DNA of 64,000 nucleotides from Maribacter luteus (GCF_009674825.1 NZ_WKJH01000001.1:434001-498000), one strand, 5' to 3'. Shown: positions 42,291 to 51,629, counted from the stretch's first letter. Numbers and translations are program-made. Notes: generated from the letters alone by a model not told the origin.

Positions 42291-43187
42291 TTATTTGATT
42301 GCACCATGCACATTCCTATTTGTTCGCTGAACGGCCTGTTGGTTCTTCCAATCAATCCATTTTTGCCCTTGTATTTTTCGCATGATCCCATCATAACTTC
42401 GCATTACTATTACGTTGTAAAAGGCAGAGAATAGATTTTTGGGATTCTTGGCAATAGAACGTAAACTCATTGAAAAACCAGGGGTCACATACCGCATATA
42501 ATGCCAGTAACCTTCTGGAATATACAAAAGTTCCCCATGGTTCAAATGGGTCTTATAACCATTTGCCTGTTTTAAGGCCGGCCATTTCGTAAAATCAGGA
42601 TTCGCAAAATCTATACTTTCATGGGTAATCAAGGAATGTGGGACTTTATATAGGTATTTACTTTCCGATTGCGGAAACAAAATGCATTCTTTCTTACCCT
42701 CGAAATGAAAATGGAAAATATTGGCCAGATCAATATCAAAATGCATAAATGTATATGAATCCCGGCCACCAAAGAAAAGCATGGGTAAGGTTCTCATTAA
42801 TCGAAGCCCAAAATCAGGATAGGTAAAATCCTCTTGCAATCGTGGAACTTCCTTCAAGATATTCCAAAGGAAAATACGGTACTTGGTAGGCTCTTTTTGA
42901 AGCAGATCTATGTAATCGGACATCTTCATCTTGGCATGGGGCTCATTAAACCCATCCTCGTGATGCACGGGTCGATCATCGTACAAAGGAACTTCCTTTT
43001 CCCCAGCAACCTTTCGCATATATTCCAAATCCCATTTGGAATAGGCCGGCCAATCCTCGATGAACCGTTCAATAACAACCGGTTTTTGCGGTTTATAATA
43101 CGATTTTATAAACGCTTCTTTGGTAATGGTCTTTACCCGAGGTATTTCGTTTAAGTTCAAGTTTAATTGGGTTGAATTATCCCACAA
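42291..43187 (-). CDS. JmjC-like cupin_8 domain protein
   Basis: A 298-residue cytosolic protein of the cupin-like (cupin_8/JmjC) family. It begins with KTITKEAFIKSYYKPQKPVVIERFIEDWPAY, the standard entry to this fold, and carries the metal motif in YTFMHFDIDLANIFHFHFEGKKECILFPQ (H-x-D near 149-151) and the last ligand His near LYIPEGYWHYMRYV (about 232-245). Related enzymes are Fe(II)/2-oxoglutarate hydroxylases of proteins such as ribosomal proteins or asparagines in helices. The substrate here is unknown. The stop is 56 bp upstream of the beta-barrel gene's start, on the same strand. Confidence 0.85.
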   Translation of the reverse strand: MWDNSTQLNLNLNEIPRVKTITKEAFIKSYYKPQKPVVIERFIEDWPAYSKWDLEYMRKVAGEKEVPLYDDRPVHHEDGFNEPHAKMKMSDYIDLLQKEPTKYRIFLWNILKEVPRLQEDFTYPDFGLRLMRTLPMLFFGGRDSYTFMHFDIDLANIFHFHFEGKKECILFPQSESKYLYKVPHSLITHESIDFANPDFTKWPALKQANGYKTHLNHGELLYIPEGYWHYMRYVTPGFSMSLRSIAKNPKNLFSAFYNVIVMRSYDGIMRKIQGQKWIDWKNQQAVQRTNRNVHGAIK

Positions 43188-43277
43188 ATGTATGAAATCT
43201 CTTAAAATAGGTATTCAAAAACCCTTTCAGAAATCACATCGTGACAATGACCCTAAGAAATGTCTAAATTATGATCG

Positions 43278-45113
43278 TTATTTAAAACTGTAACGCAATC
43301 CAAACAACACATTACTTGGTGGCATTGGTGTAAAGCCAGACTCAATATATTCGGCATCAAAAATATTGCTTGCGGTTACTGAGAATTCAACTTGTTTCAA
43401 TTGCAATAAAATAGAAGCATCCCAAACATTGTAAGTTTGCCCAGTAGTACGCTCGGCGTATTTGTAAACGATATTCTGACGTACATTTTTAAATAATTGC
43501 GTACTTAACCGGGTTGTAAAATGATGTTTCAACGTGTTTAATGAGTAACGGGATAATTCTTCGTTTTGGTCTAAAATATTGTCATCTAAAAAAGCATAAC
43601 CAATTGCCAAGGTTTGATTGAAGTTACTTAACTTAAAATTATAAGAAGCATCAAATTCAAATCCTTTCGTATTGACCTCGGTGATGTTGGTTGCCGTAAA
43701 GGTTTCGACATCTGTATTTGGTCTTATATAATCGATAAGATTTGTGGCATCCCTATTAAAAACCGAAATACTTGCCGCAATTTTGGGTGCAACATATTTA
43801 ATTCCCAATTCTTGTGCTAAAGCTTCTTCGGGTTCTAAATCCGGATTGCCAGCACTTCCTCCTCCGTTATAATACAAATCAGTATAAGTCGGAATTCTAT
43901 AGGTATAACCAATATTTCCATAAACCTTAAGTTTGTTGGTAATATCAAAACCAATATCCAGACCGGGAAAGGCATTGAATTTAAAATCCGAATAATAGGT
44001 CATAGCGACCCCAGGCGTAATATCTAAACGACTGTCCGCCAATTGAAATCTATGTTCTAAAAACAAGGTGGTCATAAAACGATTACGTTGGCCTAAATTA
44101 TTGCTTCGCAGATACACTTTTGACATATCGATACCAAATCCCGTAATTCCTAATTTAGAGGTATAAGCGGCATTGGCTTCAGCACCGATTTTATTTGAAA
44201 TATGGAAATTCCTGAAAAAATCAGGGTCATCCCGTTGTAATAAGAACATATCTTGATTCCGTTTCCAATAGATCCGTGGTTGGATTTTCAGTTTTTCGGA
44301 CATAAAAGTGGTCGTTAATGCGACTAAGCTATTTTGAGTTTCTTCATATTCATTAAAACCCCAGCTACTAGGCGTGTAGAAATTCTCGGCACCGAATTTT
44401 TTATCAAAGAAAGTCGCTATCATTTCAATAGGTTGTGCATTTTTATTGAAAACACTTTTTAAGAAATAATTTGAATTGTCGTAATCCGAATTGTTTCTAT
44501 AACCTTCAGAAGTCATTTTCCCGGCATGGAAAATATGTGTTGAATTCTCTAATTCGGACCCAACGGTTACAGAACCATTAAGCTGACCAAAAGAACCGGC
44601 TTCAAGATTTGCGGTAACGGAATTATCCAAGTTGGATTTAGTAACGATATTAATAGCTCCCGTAAAAGCGTTTTGCCCAAAAACCCTGGCTGCAGGACCT
44701 TTTATAATTTCTATACGCTCAATAACTTCAAGTGGTAAGGAAGCATTCATGGTATGGTGCCCTGTTTGGGCATCGTCCATTTTAATACCATCGATTAATA
44801 AGAGTGTCTGGTCAAAACCACCACCTCTAATGAATAAATCGGCCTGACTTCCGCCAGTACCCCGTCTTCTGATATCAACACCGGCAACTTGCTGTAATAA
44901 ATCCGCAATGGTAACGGCAGAACTATTTTCAATATCTGTCGCCGAAACGATATTTATGGTCCTGGAATTTTCTTTGAAAGGAAGATCAATTCGATTTGAG
45001 GTAACCACGACTTCACTTAAGGAATCAATTTTCATCATGGACTCTTCTTGTTGAGCATGTAATCGAAAGGCGCTGATCAGTAAAAATGTATATAATAAGA
45101 TTGAATTTTTCAT
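43278..45113 (-). CDS. TonB-dependent receptor (BtuB-sized) divergent from a MocR regulator
   Basis: A 611-residue receptor without a CarboxypepD_reg domain. A signal peptide ends near HAQQ. The TonB box region SLSEVVVTSNRIDLPF is followed by the plug (SSAVTIADLLQQVAGVDIRRRG, FIRGGGFDQTLLLIDGIKMDD, IERIEIIKGPAARVFGQNAFTGAINIV) and a barrel ending VLFGLRYSFK. Size and plug resemble BtuB, but there is no cobalamin riboswitch in the short 97-bp leader. The divergent neighbour is a MocR-type regulator, so a vitamin B6-like or amino-compound ligand is also possible. Confidence 0.85.
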   Translation of the reverse strand: MKNSILLYTFLLISAFRLHAQQEESMMKIDSLSEVVVTSNRIDLPFKENSRTINIVSATDIENSSAVTIADLLQQVAGVDIRRRGTGGSQADLFIRGGGFDQTLLLIDGIKMDDAQTGHHTMNASLPLEVIERIEIIKGPAARVFGQNAFTGAINIVTKSNLDNSVTANLEAGSFGQLNGSVTVGSELENSTHIFHAGKMTSEGYRNNSDYDNSNYFLKSVFNKNAQPIEMIATFFDKKFGAENFYTPSSWGFNEYEETQNSLVALTTTFMSEKLKIQPRIYWKRNQDMFLLQRDDPDFFRNFHISNKIGAEANAAYTSKLGITGFGIDMSKVYLRSNNLGQRNRFMTTLFLEHRFQLADSRLDITPGVAMTYYSDFKFNAFPGLDIGFDITNKLKVYGNIGYTYRIPTYTDLYYNGGGSAGNPDLEPEEALAQELGIKYVAPKIAASISVFNRDATNLIDYIRPNTDVETFTATNITEVNTKGFEFDASYNFKLSNFNQTLAIGYAFLDDNILDQNEELSRYSLNTLKHHFTTRLSTQLFKNVRQNIVYKYAERTTGQTYNVWDASILLQLKQVEFSVTASNIFDAEYIESGFTPMPPSNVLFGLRYSFK

Positions 45114-45125
45114 CTTCTTGTGTTT

Positions 45126-45200
45126 TGCAATGGTCGTTATTGCATCATTTAATTTTATTCTGCAAAAGTCGTAATTTTCCGGACGATTAAACTAGTCCAG
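45126..45200. promoter_or_regulatory. Candidate operators between the receptor and MocR genes
   Basis: Two inverted repeats lie in the 97-bp divergent gap: TGCAAT and ATTGCA (45126-45131, 45139-45144), and GGAC with GTCC 10 bp apart (45181-45184, 45195-45198). A further AGTCCGG lies just inside the regulator gene (45217-45223), 23 bp from the AGTCC at 45194-45198. Repeated half-sites with such spacing suit a dimeric GntR-type regulator that controls both genes; this is inference. Confidence 0.4.
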
Positions 45201-45210
45201 TTTTAAAACA

Positions 45211-46710
45211 ATGAATAGTCCGGTTAGTCAAATATTAAAACAACTTGTCACTTACGACAAAACGATTGTGCAACCTGTTTACATACAAGTGGCACAACAA
45301 GTCATAAATGCGATACAACGTGGCTACTTGGAAAAAGGCAGCAAGCTACCGGGAACCCGTGTATTAAGTCAGTTATTAAACGTTCATCGCAATACCGCTG
45401 TTGCCATTTACGATGAATTGGCCTCACAAGGTTGGGTAGACATTATCGCCAACAGAGGGACTTTTGTTTTGGTGCCAGAAGAATCCACGGTAAAAATCAA
45501 GGCACCGGCCCAACATATCCAACAGGCCTATACGTATCCGAAAGTAGCCGGTTTTCCTTTTCAACAATCATTTCATTTGGCTTCGACAACAGAAGAAACT
45601 TCTTTGAAATTTACGCTGGGCGACGGTAAACCAGATTTACGTTTGCATCCTGTGCATCAATTTTCAAGATGGTATAGTGCAGCCATGAAACGAAAACCAT
45701 TAATTAATAAGTGGAATAGAACCAATGCGTTGACCCCATCGATTTTTAGTACACAACTTTGTAATTATCTCAATGCCACACGAGGGTTTCATATAAAACC
45801 AAATAATTTAGTAAATACACGTAGTACGGAAATGAGTCTGTATATAGTCTCACAATTATTAATCAAACAGGGTGATCTGGTGTTGGTTGGGCAGTTGAGC
45901 AATTATGCCGCTAACATGATTTTTCAACAAGCCGGTGCAGCGATTAGGACTATTCCCGTAGATAATGAAGGTTTGAATATAGAGTATATAAAAAAGCATT
46001 TTGTAAAAGGAAGTATTCGCTGTGTGTATGTTTGCGCCAATAGGGATTACCCTACAACAGTAACGTTGAGTGCAAAACGGCGATTACAATTATTACAATT
46101 GGCAAAGACGCATGGATTTGCGATTATCGAGGATGATCATGACCACGATTTTCAATATGAAGGATCTGCTATGTTACCCATGGCAAGTGCCGATGCCAAC
46201 GGAATGGTCATTTATCTGGGTAAATTGGGGCAGTCGTTATTTCCAAGTTTTCATACAGGCTTTGTAGTAGCACCGGAAAACTTGATTTCCGAAGCTAAAA
46301 ACTATTTACAATTATTGGATAAACAAGGTGATTTAATACAAGAACAAATGCTTTCCGAACTTATTTCCGAAGGAGAAATATATAGACTCAAGAAAAAAAA
46401 CATCGTCACTTACAAACAACGTCGCGATAGTTTGTGCCTTTTTTTACAGGACTATTTTGAAAACATCATTACTTGGGAAATGCCCTTAGGCGGTTTGGCC
46501 ATATGGTTGCAATTTATAGAAACCATATCGTTGGTGAAACTTGCCGAAGAAGCCGCGAAATTAGATTTATTCTTGCCAAAAACCATTTTATATCAAGATA
46601 AAAACACTTGTGCCATTCGTTTTGGTTTTGGGCATTTAAATGAAGAAGAAATCGAAATTGTAATCAAAAAGTTGAAAAGTGCCTATAATAAGGTCATTGG
46701 TCTTGCTTAG
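45211..46710 (+). CDS. MocR/PdxR-type GntR regulator lacking the PLP lysine
   Basis: A 499-residue MocR-family regulator. The GntR winged helix (about 15-88: PVYIQVAQQVINAIQRGYLEKGSKLPGTRVLSQLLNVHRNT) is followed by a fold-type I aminotransferase domain (about 125-495). The domain keeps EDDHDHDFQYEG and IRFGFGHLNEEEIE, but the PLP-lysine motif reads YLGKLGQSLFPSFHTGF. By alignment with the family's Y-x-G-[ST]-F-x-K-x-L-x-P-x-x-R-x-G, the internal-aldimine Lys is Gln341 and the Arg is His348, while Lys338 sits three residues earlier. It probably cannot form the standard Schiff base. It faces a TonB receptor that it likely controls. Confidence 0.85.
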   Translation: MNSPVSQILKQLVTYDKTIVQPVYIQVAQQVINAIQRGYLEKGSKLPGTRVLSQLLNVHRNTAVAIYDELASQGWVDIIANRGTFVLVPEESTVKIKAPAQHIQQAYTYPKVAGFPFQQSFHLASTTEETSLKFTLGDGKPDLRLHPVHQFSRWYSAAMKRKPLINKWNRTNALTPSIFSTQLCNYLNATRGFHIKPNNLVNTRSTEMSLYIVSQLLIKQGDLVLVGQLSNYAANMIFQQAGAAIRTIPVDNEGLNIEYIKKHFVKGSIRCVYVCANRDYPTTVTLSAKRRLQLLQLAKTHGFAIIEDDHDHDFQYEGSAMLPMASADANGMVIYLGKLGQSLFPSFHTGFVVAPENLISEAKNYLQLLDKQGDLIQEQMLSELISEGEIYRLKKKNIVTYKQRRDSLCLFLQDYFENIITWEMPLGGLAIWLQFIETISLVKLAEEAAKLDLFLPKTILYQDKNTCAIRFGFGHLNEEEIEIVIKKLKSAYNKVIGLA

Positions 46711-46793
46711 GAAATCCAATTTTTTCAGATTCGATTTTCCTGAGCATATCTTTTGTTATTGATTGATTTTTTTAGCGAAAGCCTTCCTTGAAC

Positions 46794-46826
46794 AAAAAAA
46801 CCTAGTTGCTTTGCATGGCAACTAGG
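46794..46826 (-). terminator. Terminator of the nfeD-flotillin operon
   Basis: A 9-bp perfect stem (46801-46809 with 46818-46826) with a seven-U tail on the minus strand, 30 bp after the flotillin gene's stop. Confidence 0.8.
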
Positions 46827-46855
46827 CTTATATCCACTAGAAGAACAATCATTAA

Positions 46856-48298
46856 TTATTCTTCTGAATCATCTTTTAATACTTCTTTTTTGTTCGATTC
46901 ATCTTCTTCGACCACGGTCCCATCAACAATATCTTTTCCTTTTAAATACTCTGGCAATTGCATTCCTGCCATGTTGAACATTTCCTGGAGTGGTGGCACT
47001 GATTTATACATACCAGATATAAAATTGGCCGTAGAGCCCTTTCCATCAGACGTCTTAGCACCAGAATCCCAAACCGTAACCTTATCGATCTTAATGTTTT
47101 TAATAGCCTCTGCCTGGGTTTTAACGAGCTCAGGAAGTTTATCGGCAACCAATAATAATACTGCGTCTTTTGGATCGTTTCCAGCTGCTTTCACGATCCT
47201 ATCCAGACCTTCGGCCTGTTTGGTCAAGATCTCATATAAACCTTTTGCTTCTGCTTCTGCTTTGGCAAAGATCGCATCGGCTTCACCACGGGCCTTACGA
47301 CGAATCATTTCAGCTTCTGCTTCGGCATCGATCTCTACTTTTTTCTTATCTATTTCCGCAGGTACCACGATATCCGCCATTTGTGAACTACGCTCCCTTT
47401 CTGCCCTGGCAATCTCAGCATCCTTTTCAGCAGCATACGATTCTTCCAATGCTTTCGCTGCTTGAACTTTTTCCGCAGCTATTGCGGTACGTTCGGCCTC
47501 GGCCTCTCGCTGTCTCCTTAAGGAGTCGGAATTCGCAACATCTATTTTTGCAACGTTCTCTCCTTCTACGGCCTTTGCGTTCGCAGCGGCCACTTGGGTT
47601 CGTTCATCCTGTACGGCATTGGCCTCACCAATAGAACCATCCCTGTTCTTCTCAGCTACCGATTTACGGGCAGCGTTTATGGCATGGGCTGCTGCCTCTT
47701 TACCTAAAGCTTCAATATAACCCGATTCGTCAACGATATCGGTGATGTTCACGTTGATCAATTTTAGACCCACTTTCTTTAATTCGGATTCCACACTTTG
47801 TGAAATATTGGTCAAGAACTTATCCCTATCGGAATTGATTTCCTCAATATCCATAGAAGCGACCACCAAACGTAATTGCCCAAAAATTATCTCTTTCGCC
47901 AAGTCCTGTACTTCTTGCATGCCCAATCCCAATAATCGTTCTGCGGCATTTTGCATAATACCCGGTTCGGTTGAAATACCAATGGTAAATCGGGAAGGAA
48001 CGTTGACACGAATGTTCTGCTTACTCAAGGCGTTGACCAAATCAACCTCTATCGAAATCGGTGTTAGATCCAAAAACTCATAATCCTGTATTACCGGCCA
48101 AATAAATGCGGCTCCACCATGTATACATTTGGCGGAATTACCCGTACCTACCTTACCATAAACCACAAGAATACGGTCAGACGGACAACGCTTATACCTT
48201 CGTATAAATGAAATAATGATGATGAAAAAGAAAAGAATTGCAAAGCCAATGGCCAGCAATGAGGCGCCTGCGCCCAATTGTAATGGTACTAATAACAT
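46856..48298 (-). CDS. Flotillin-like SPFH protein
   Basis: A 480-residue flotillin. A membrane helix near 9-33 is followed by the SPFH/Band 7 domain (about 38-220: RILVVYGKVGTGNSAKCIHGG, VPSRFTIGISTEPGIMQNAAERLL), a long Ala/Glu-rich coiled coil (about 215-370, EAEAERTAIAAEKVQAAKALEE) and a C-terminal flotillin domain. Such proteins organise ordered membrane patches and scaffold signalling or secretion proteins. The upstream partner gene encodes an NfeD-like protein 5 bp away, the standard pairing. Confidence 0.93.
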   Translation of the reverse strand: MLLVPLQLGAGASLLAIGFAILFFFIIIISFIRRYKRCPSDRILVVYGKVGTGNSAKCIHGGAAFIWPVIQDYEFLDLTPISIEVDLVNALSKQNIRVNVPSRFTIGISTEPGIMQNAAERLLGLGMQEVQDLAKEIIFGQLRLVVASMDIEEINSDRDKFLTNISQSVESELKKVGLKLINVNITDIVDESGYIEALGKEAAAHAINAARKSVAEKNRDGSIGEANAVQDERTQVAAANAKAVEGENVAKIDVANSDSLRRQREAEAERTAIAAEKVQAAKALEESYAAEKDAEIARAERERSSQMADIVVPAEIDKKKVEIDAEAEAEMIRRKARGEADAIFAKAEAEAKGLYEILTKQAEGLDRIVKAAGNDPKDAVLLLVADKLPELVKTQAEAIKNIKIDKVTVWDSGAKTSDGKGSTANFISGMYKSVPPLQEMFNMAGMQLPEYLKGKDIVDGTVVEEDESNKKEVLKDDSEE

Positions 48299-48303
48299 TT
48301 TGG

Positions 48304-48888
48304 TTATTTATTTAAGAGTTGAACAATCAATATTCCGTTATCGGTAACTTCCTTGACCTTGACCACATCACCTTGATGAAGGTCTTTATCTTCTTCGGTA
48401 AGCGCATCGAGTTCCCGTAACGTTCCTTGCACGTTAATACTTACTTTACCTATGGTGGACCTTTTAGCGCCTATGGTCAGATATACCTCCCCGATTTGGT
48501 TAAGGGCATTTTTCAGCTTTAAGGTTCCGCTACTTTGCATTTTGCTTAAATAATAGAACAGCGAAGCCATGGCCAACATCATCAACAGACCACAGACTAC
48601 AGAAACGATAATGATTATTGCCTTGGAATACCCGCTTTCCAAACAAGCGATACCCACCCAACCGAAAATGGTGAAGAAACCCATTAAATTCTTAAAGGAC
48701 AGAAATTGGAAATCTATACCTGTATCCCCGTCGATATCCACATCAACATCTCCACTTAAATCATCCACATCACCCCCTAAAAAGGTCATGGCCATGAGGA
48801 CCAATAATACAATAGAAGCACTAATAGCGACGATCCAATATATTTTTTCAAACGAAGTCAATGCGGCAAACCATTGTTCCATAATCAT
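48304..48888 (-). CDS. NfeD-like membrane protein, flotillin partner
   Basis: A 194-residue membrane protein with helices at about 17-38, 66-86 and 88-112, an acidic Asp-rich loop (GGDVDDLSGDVDVDIDGD near 38-55), and a C-terminal NfeD OB-fold domain (about 125-194, LNQIGEVYLTIGAKRSTIG). The OB fold pairs with flotillin in related systems. It is the first gene of a two-gene operon with the flotillin. The bases 48889-49285 upstream hold no gene I can support. Confidence 0.85.
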   Translation of the reverse strand: MIMEQWFAALTSFEKIYWIVAISASIVLLVLMAMTFLGGDVDDLSGDVDVDIDGDTGIDFQFLSFKNLMGFFTIFGWVGIACLESGYSKAIIIIVSVVCGLLMMLAMASLFYYLSKMQSSGTLKLKNALNQIGEVYLTIGAKRSTIGKVSINVQGTLRELDALTEEDKDLHQGDVVKVKEVTDNGILIVQLLNK

Positions 48889-49318
48889 GATTTTAAGTTG
48901 GTATAAGAAAGGTACTGAATTTAATAAGAATAATCCTATTCATTGAGCGGAAAGTAAAACCGAGACTGCATTTCCTCCAAAACTTACGATTATCACCTGT
49001 ATATTTTCATTTTTGAAATTCGATTACTTTCAACTTATATGTAGTAAGTAACGATGGTTTGTTATAGAATATTTTATCGATTATCCTTTTGTCCAAAGCA
49101 TCCCCAAGAATGGTTCACCACGTACATATAACAACATCAACAGTATTTGGATCGGTAAAAGCCTCTCTCGTAGCGAACATTGTATATAAAACCCTAACTT
49201 TGGCTGAATTTGGATTCTTTATTCCATCTAAAAAAAATCACTTTATTTAGGTTTCTTTTACGAATCATTTGGTATTATATATATCTTGCGAGTATGGGAA
49301 TCAATCCCCATAAAATAC

Positions 49319-50803
49319 ATGTCGTACACGCTTATAAATTCTATTTTGAAGAACCATGCCGAACTAAAGGAAAGAACGGTTTTTTTGATTATAACCTGCG
49401 TTTCACTCTTTATTCGTCTCCCCTTTTTCTTTAGGGATTATATTGACCGGGATGAAAGTACCTTTATTCTTATGGGGCAATCATGGGTAGAGGGCCATTT
49501 GCCCTACACCGAACTTTGGGATTTAAAACCCCCCATCACTTTCCTTGTTTTTGCCGCTATCATCTATGTGTTCGGAAAAAGCTTTATCGCCATTCGTTTG
49601 CTTGGCGTACTACTGGTCACCAGTACCGCATTTTTCACTTATAAGATCGGCCAAGAGGCCCATTCCAAAAAAGCAGGTTTATGGGCAGCAATCGCTACAG
49701 TGATTTTACTTTCCCTGTTCGGAAGCTTACAAGGGGTAATGTCCGAACATATTTGTATGGCCTTCTTTATGCCGGGATTATACCTCTTGATAAAGTTCAA
49801 AAAATGGGAAACGACCTTCCTTGCGGGATTACTTATGGGCATCGCCGTTATGACCAAAATGAACATTGCCTATGCCCTATTGTTCCTCGGGTTTTATATA
49901 TACTATGACCATTATAAAAAACAAGGTTGGATCAAAGCCATTGGTTATGCCGGGTTATATGGTTCGGGTATCTTGCTGATCATTGCCTTGACATTATTAC
50001 CTTATTATATACAAGGAAGTCACGGGTTGTGGGTGTCATCGGTCTTCGAGGCTCCTGTAGCCTATATAAGTGCACGCAGATATTCCATTCTTAAATTAGC
50101 ACCTGTATATGTAGTCTTGACCGGCTTTTTTGTTTTTGCTTGGAAAAGGAAACTACTCAATTTTAAACTAATACCTGTACAATATCTACTTGTTGCCATT
50201 GTCGGGGTATTGTTCGCTTTTTATAAAGGCGGACGGATCAATGGCCATTATTTGATCCAACTTCATCCCATGCTATTGCTTTTGGTAGTTATGGCTATCA
50301 GTGAATTGGAATTTTTCAAAAGTTTTAAATGGAAGCCTTATTATCTTTTCATTCTATTATTGATACCCATGGAAACGTATTTGGAGTATATCAATATTGT
50401 CCAAAACAAATACCAACGGGATACTTTTTTCAATGGGGAAGGTATATCGGTGCCCAAATATATTCAAGAAAACCATCTAGACACCCAAAACATCCTTTTT
50501 CTGGGATACCATATAGGATATTGGGGATTGAATGCCAAACCACCCACGAAAGCGGCTACCCATCCGAGTAATATATGTCGTGACGAGCTGTTCCCTTTTC
50601 ATAATAACCCAAGGGTAACTTCGATGGAAGAACTAAGGTATATCATGGAAACCCTTCAACCTAAAACAATAGTTACCCGAAAGAACAAGCGGGTATTTGA
50701 TAAAAAGGAAGTTCAGCAGAATGAATATATCGATGCATATTTACTAAAGCATTATAAAGTACATGCTACTGTGGAAAACGCGGAGATTTTACAGCGCCTT
50801 TGA
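49319..50803 (+). CDS. ArnT/PMT-like glycosyltransferase 39 family membrane protein
   Basis: About 494 residues from the ATG at 49319; an upstream in-frame ATG at 49286 adds eleven residues. The protein has about ten membrane helices and the GT39/GT83 DE motif in DYIDRDESTFILMGQSWVEGHLPYTELWDLKPP (Asp and Glu near 39-42), which accepts the polyprenyl-linked sugar in relatives. A final soluble domain of about 120 residues follows. It probably transfers a sugar from a lipid carrier to a membrane or extracellular acceptor, but donor and acceptor are unknown. It is isolated from other surface-polysaccharide genes here. Confidence 0.83.
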   Translation: MSYTLINSILKNHAELKERTVFLIITCVSLFIRLPFFFRDYIDRDESTFILMGQSWVEGHLPYTELWDLKPPITFLVFAAIIYVFGKSFIAIRLLGVLLVTSTAFFTYKIGQEAHSKKAGLWAAIATVILLSLFGSLQGVMSEHICMAFFMPGLYLLIKFKKWETTFLAGLLMGIAVMTKMNIAYALLFLGFYIYYDHYKKQGWIKAIGYAGLYGSGILLIIALTLLPYYIQGSHGLWVSSVFEAPVAYISARRYSILKLAPVYVVLTGFFVFAWKRKLLNFKLIPVQYLLVAIVGVLFAFYKGGRINGHYLIQLHPMLLLLVVMAISELEFFKSFKWKPYYLFILLLIPMETYLEYINIVQNKYQRDTFFNGEGISVPKYIQENHLDTQNILFLGYHIGYWGLNAKPPTKAATHPSNICRDELFPFHNNPRVTSMEELRYIMETLQPKTIVTRKNKRVFDKKEVQQNEYIDAYLLKHYKVHATVENAEILQRL

Positions 50804-50900
50804 TCACCAAATGGTTTTTGTCTTCGGTTCGAATATTGTATTCATTACATTGGATATCTCATCGTTTTCCGCTGCTGTCTAAATTCCAGTAACAAATAAG

Positions 50901-51293
50901 CTAAACATGCTTATCCGGTTTGGTTATTATTCCACAATTCAGGCATTTGTATTTTTTCTCCTCAAAAAAGGGGAATAGTTTGTAAAATAAGGTTTTCCGC
51001 CCATAATAGGCTTCCGATTTCCGGGCTTTGCAATTGGGGCAAACAATAGGATTACCTTCATGGTCAATAGCGTAGGCCCGAACCTCGTTATAAATTTCCA
51101 AGGCCCTTTCCTTATCCTTGGCATAAACCTGTAATTTAACCCCGCCTATGGCATGACTGATCAAGGGGTCCGAATTCAAAGTGTTTTCGTCCTTCAAAAA
51201 AACCGGTATACCCTCTGATTCCAGTTTTCCTTTCAATATTTGCACATCGGCAACAAATTCAAAAGAAGCCAGAATATAAAATCTTTCTTCCAT
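50901..51293 (-). CDS. DUF2007 protein with C-terminal zinc ribbon
   Basis: A 130-residue protein. Residues 1-70 are DUF2007 (FYILASFEFVADVQILKGKLESEGIPVFLKDENT, then IGGVKLQVYAKDKERALEIYNEV), a small ferredoxin-like fold sometimes annotated as a signal-transducing protein. The rest adds CPNC near 84-87 and CLNC near 116-119, with a basic segment in between, likely a zinc ribbon. No function is established. Its start lies 4 bp downstream of the bioF-like remnant on the same strand. Confidence 0.75.
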   Translation of the reverse strand: MEERFYILASFEFVADVQILKGKLESEGIPVFLKDENTLNSDPLISHAIGGVKLQVYAKDKERALEIYNEVRAYAIDHEGNPIVCPNCKARKSEAYYGRKTLFYKLFPFFEEKKYKCLNCGIITKPDKHV

Positions 51294-51297
51294 AGGC

Positions 51298-51465
51298 TTA
51301 AAGATACTTTTTCAATACCAGTAATTCCTTCTTTATTTCTTCCTTCATATTTTAAGCATGTAAACAAAACCGAAAACGTTCCTTACCTGCCGGAACCATT
51401 GGGTAAAGAATGGAATGGCCGTTTAACCCAGATTGCCCAATCTTTTCCATAATGGTTTTACCCTC
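51298..51465 (-). pseudogene. Remnant of the 3' end of a BioF-type alpha-oxoamine synthase
   Basis: On the minus strand the frame reads MEKIGQSGLNGHSILYPM, then VPAGKERFRFCLHA, a TAA stop, and NMKEEIKKELLVLKKYL before a second stop. RFCLH followed by a [YF]N-x-KEEI segment is the C-terminal hallmark of 8-amino-7-oxononanoate synthase (BioF) and its relatives. Only about 50 codons remain, and the upstream part is gone (a stop at 51463 and no continuing frame). It is a deletion relic at the edge of the accessory region. Confidence 0.6.
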
Positions 51466-51629
51466 CTATTCCCAAAATCGACACAACATTTATTTGATGA
51501 GGCAATCGATAAGAAAACGCCCGTTAAAATAAGCAATAATATCTTGTATTGCACTAACTAAACCCACACCTTGAAGCGTTTACAAAGAGTCATGTATCAA
51601 ATTTATTACCTTTAATAAAATTTCTTGCC

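Noticed and set aside
45114-45210. Cobalamin riboswitch upstream of the BtuB-sized receptor
   Set aside because: The gap is only 97 bp, much shorter than a B12 aptamer, and has no B12-box.
47170-47634. Plus-strand open frame of 154 codons
   Set aside because: It is antisense to the flotillin coiled coil, and the Leu/His/Arg-rich translation has no family features.
51240-51452. Plus-strand open frame of 70 codons
   Set aside because: It runs antisense to the DUF2007 start and to the BioF-type remnant; the remnant explains the bases better.
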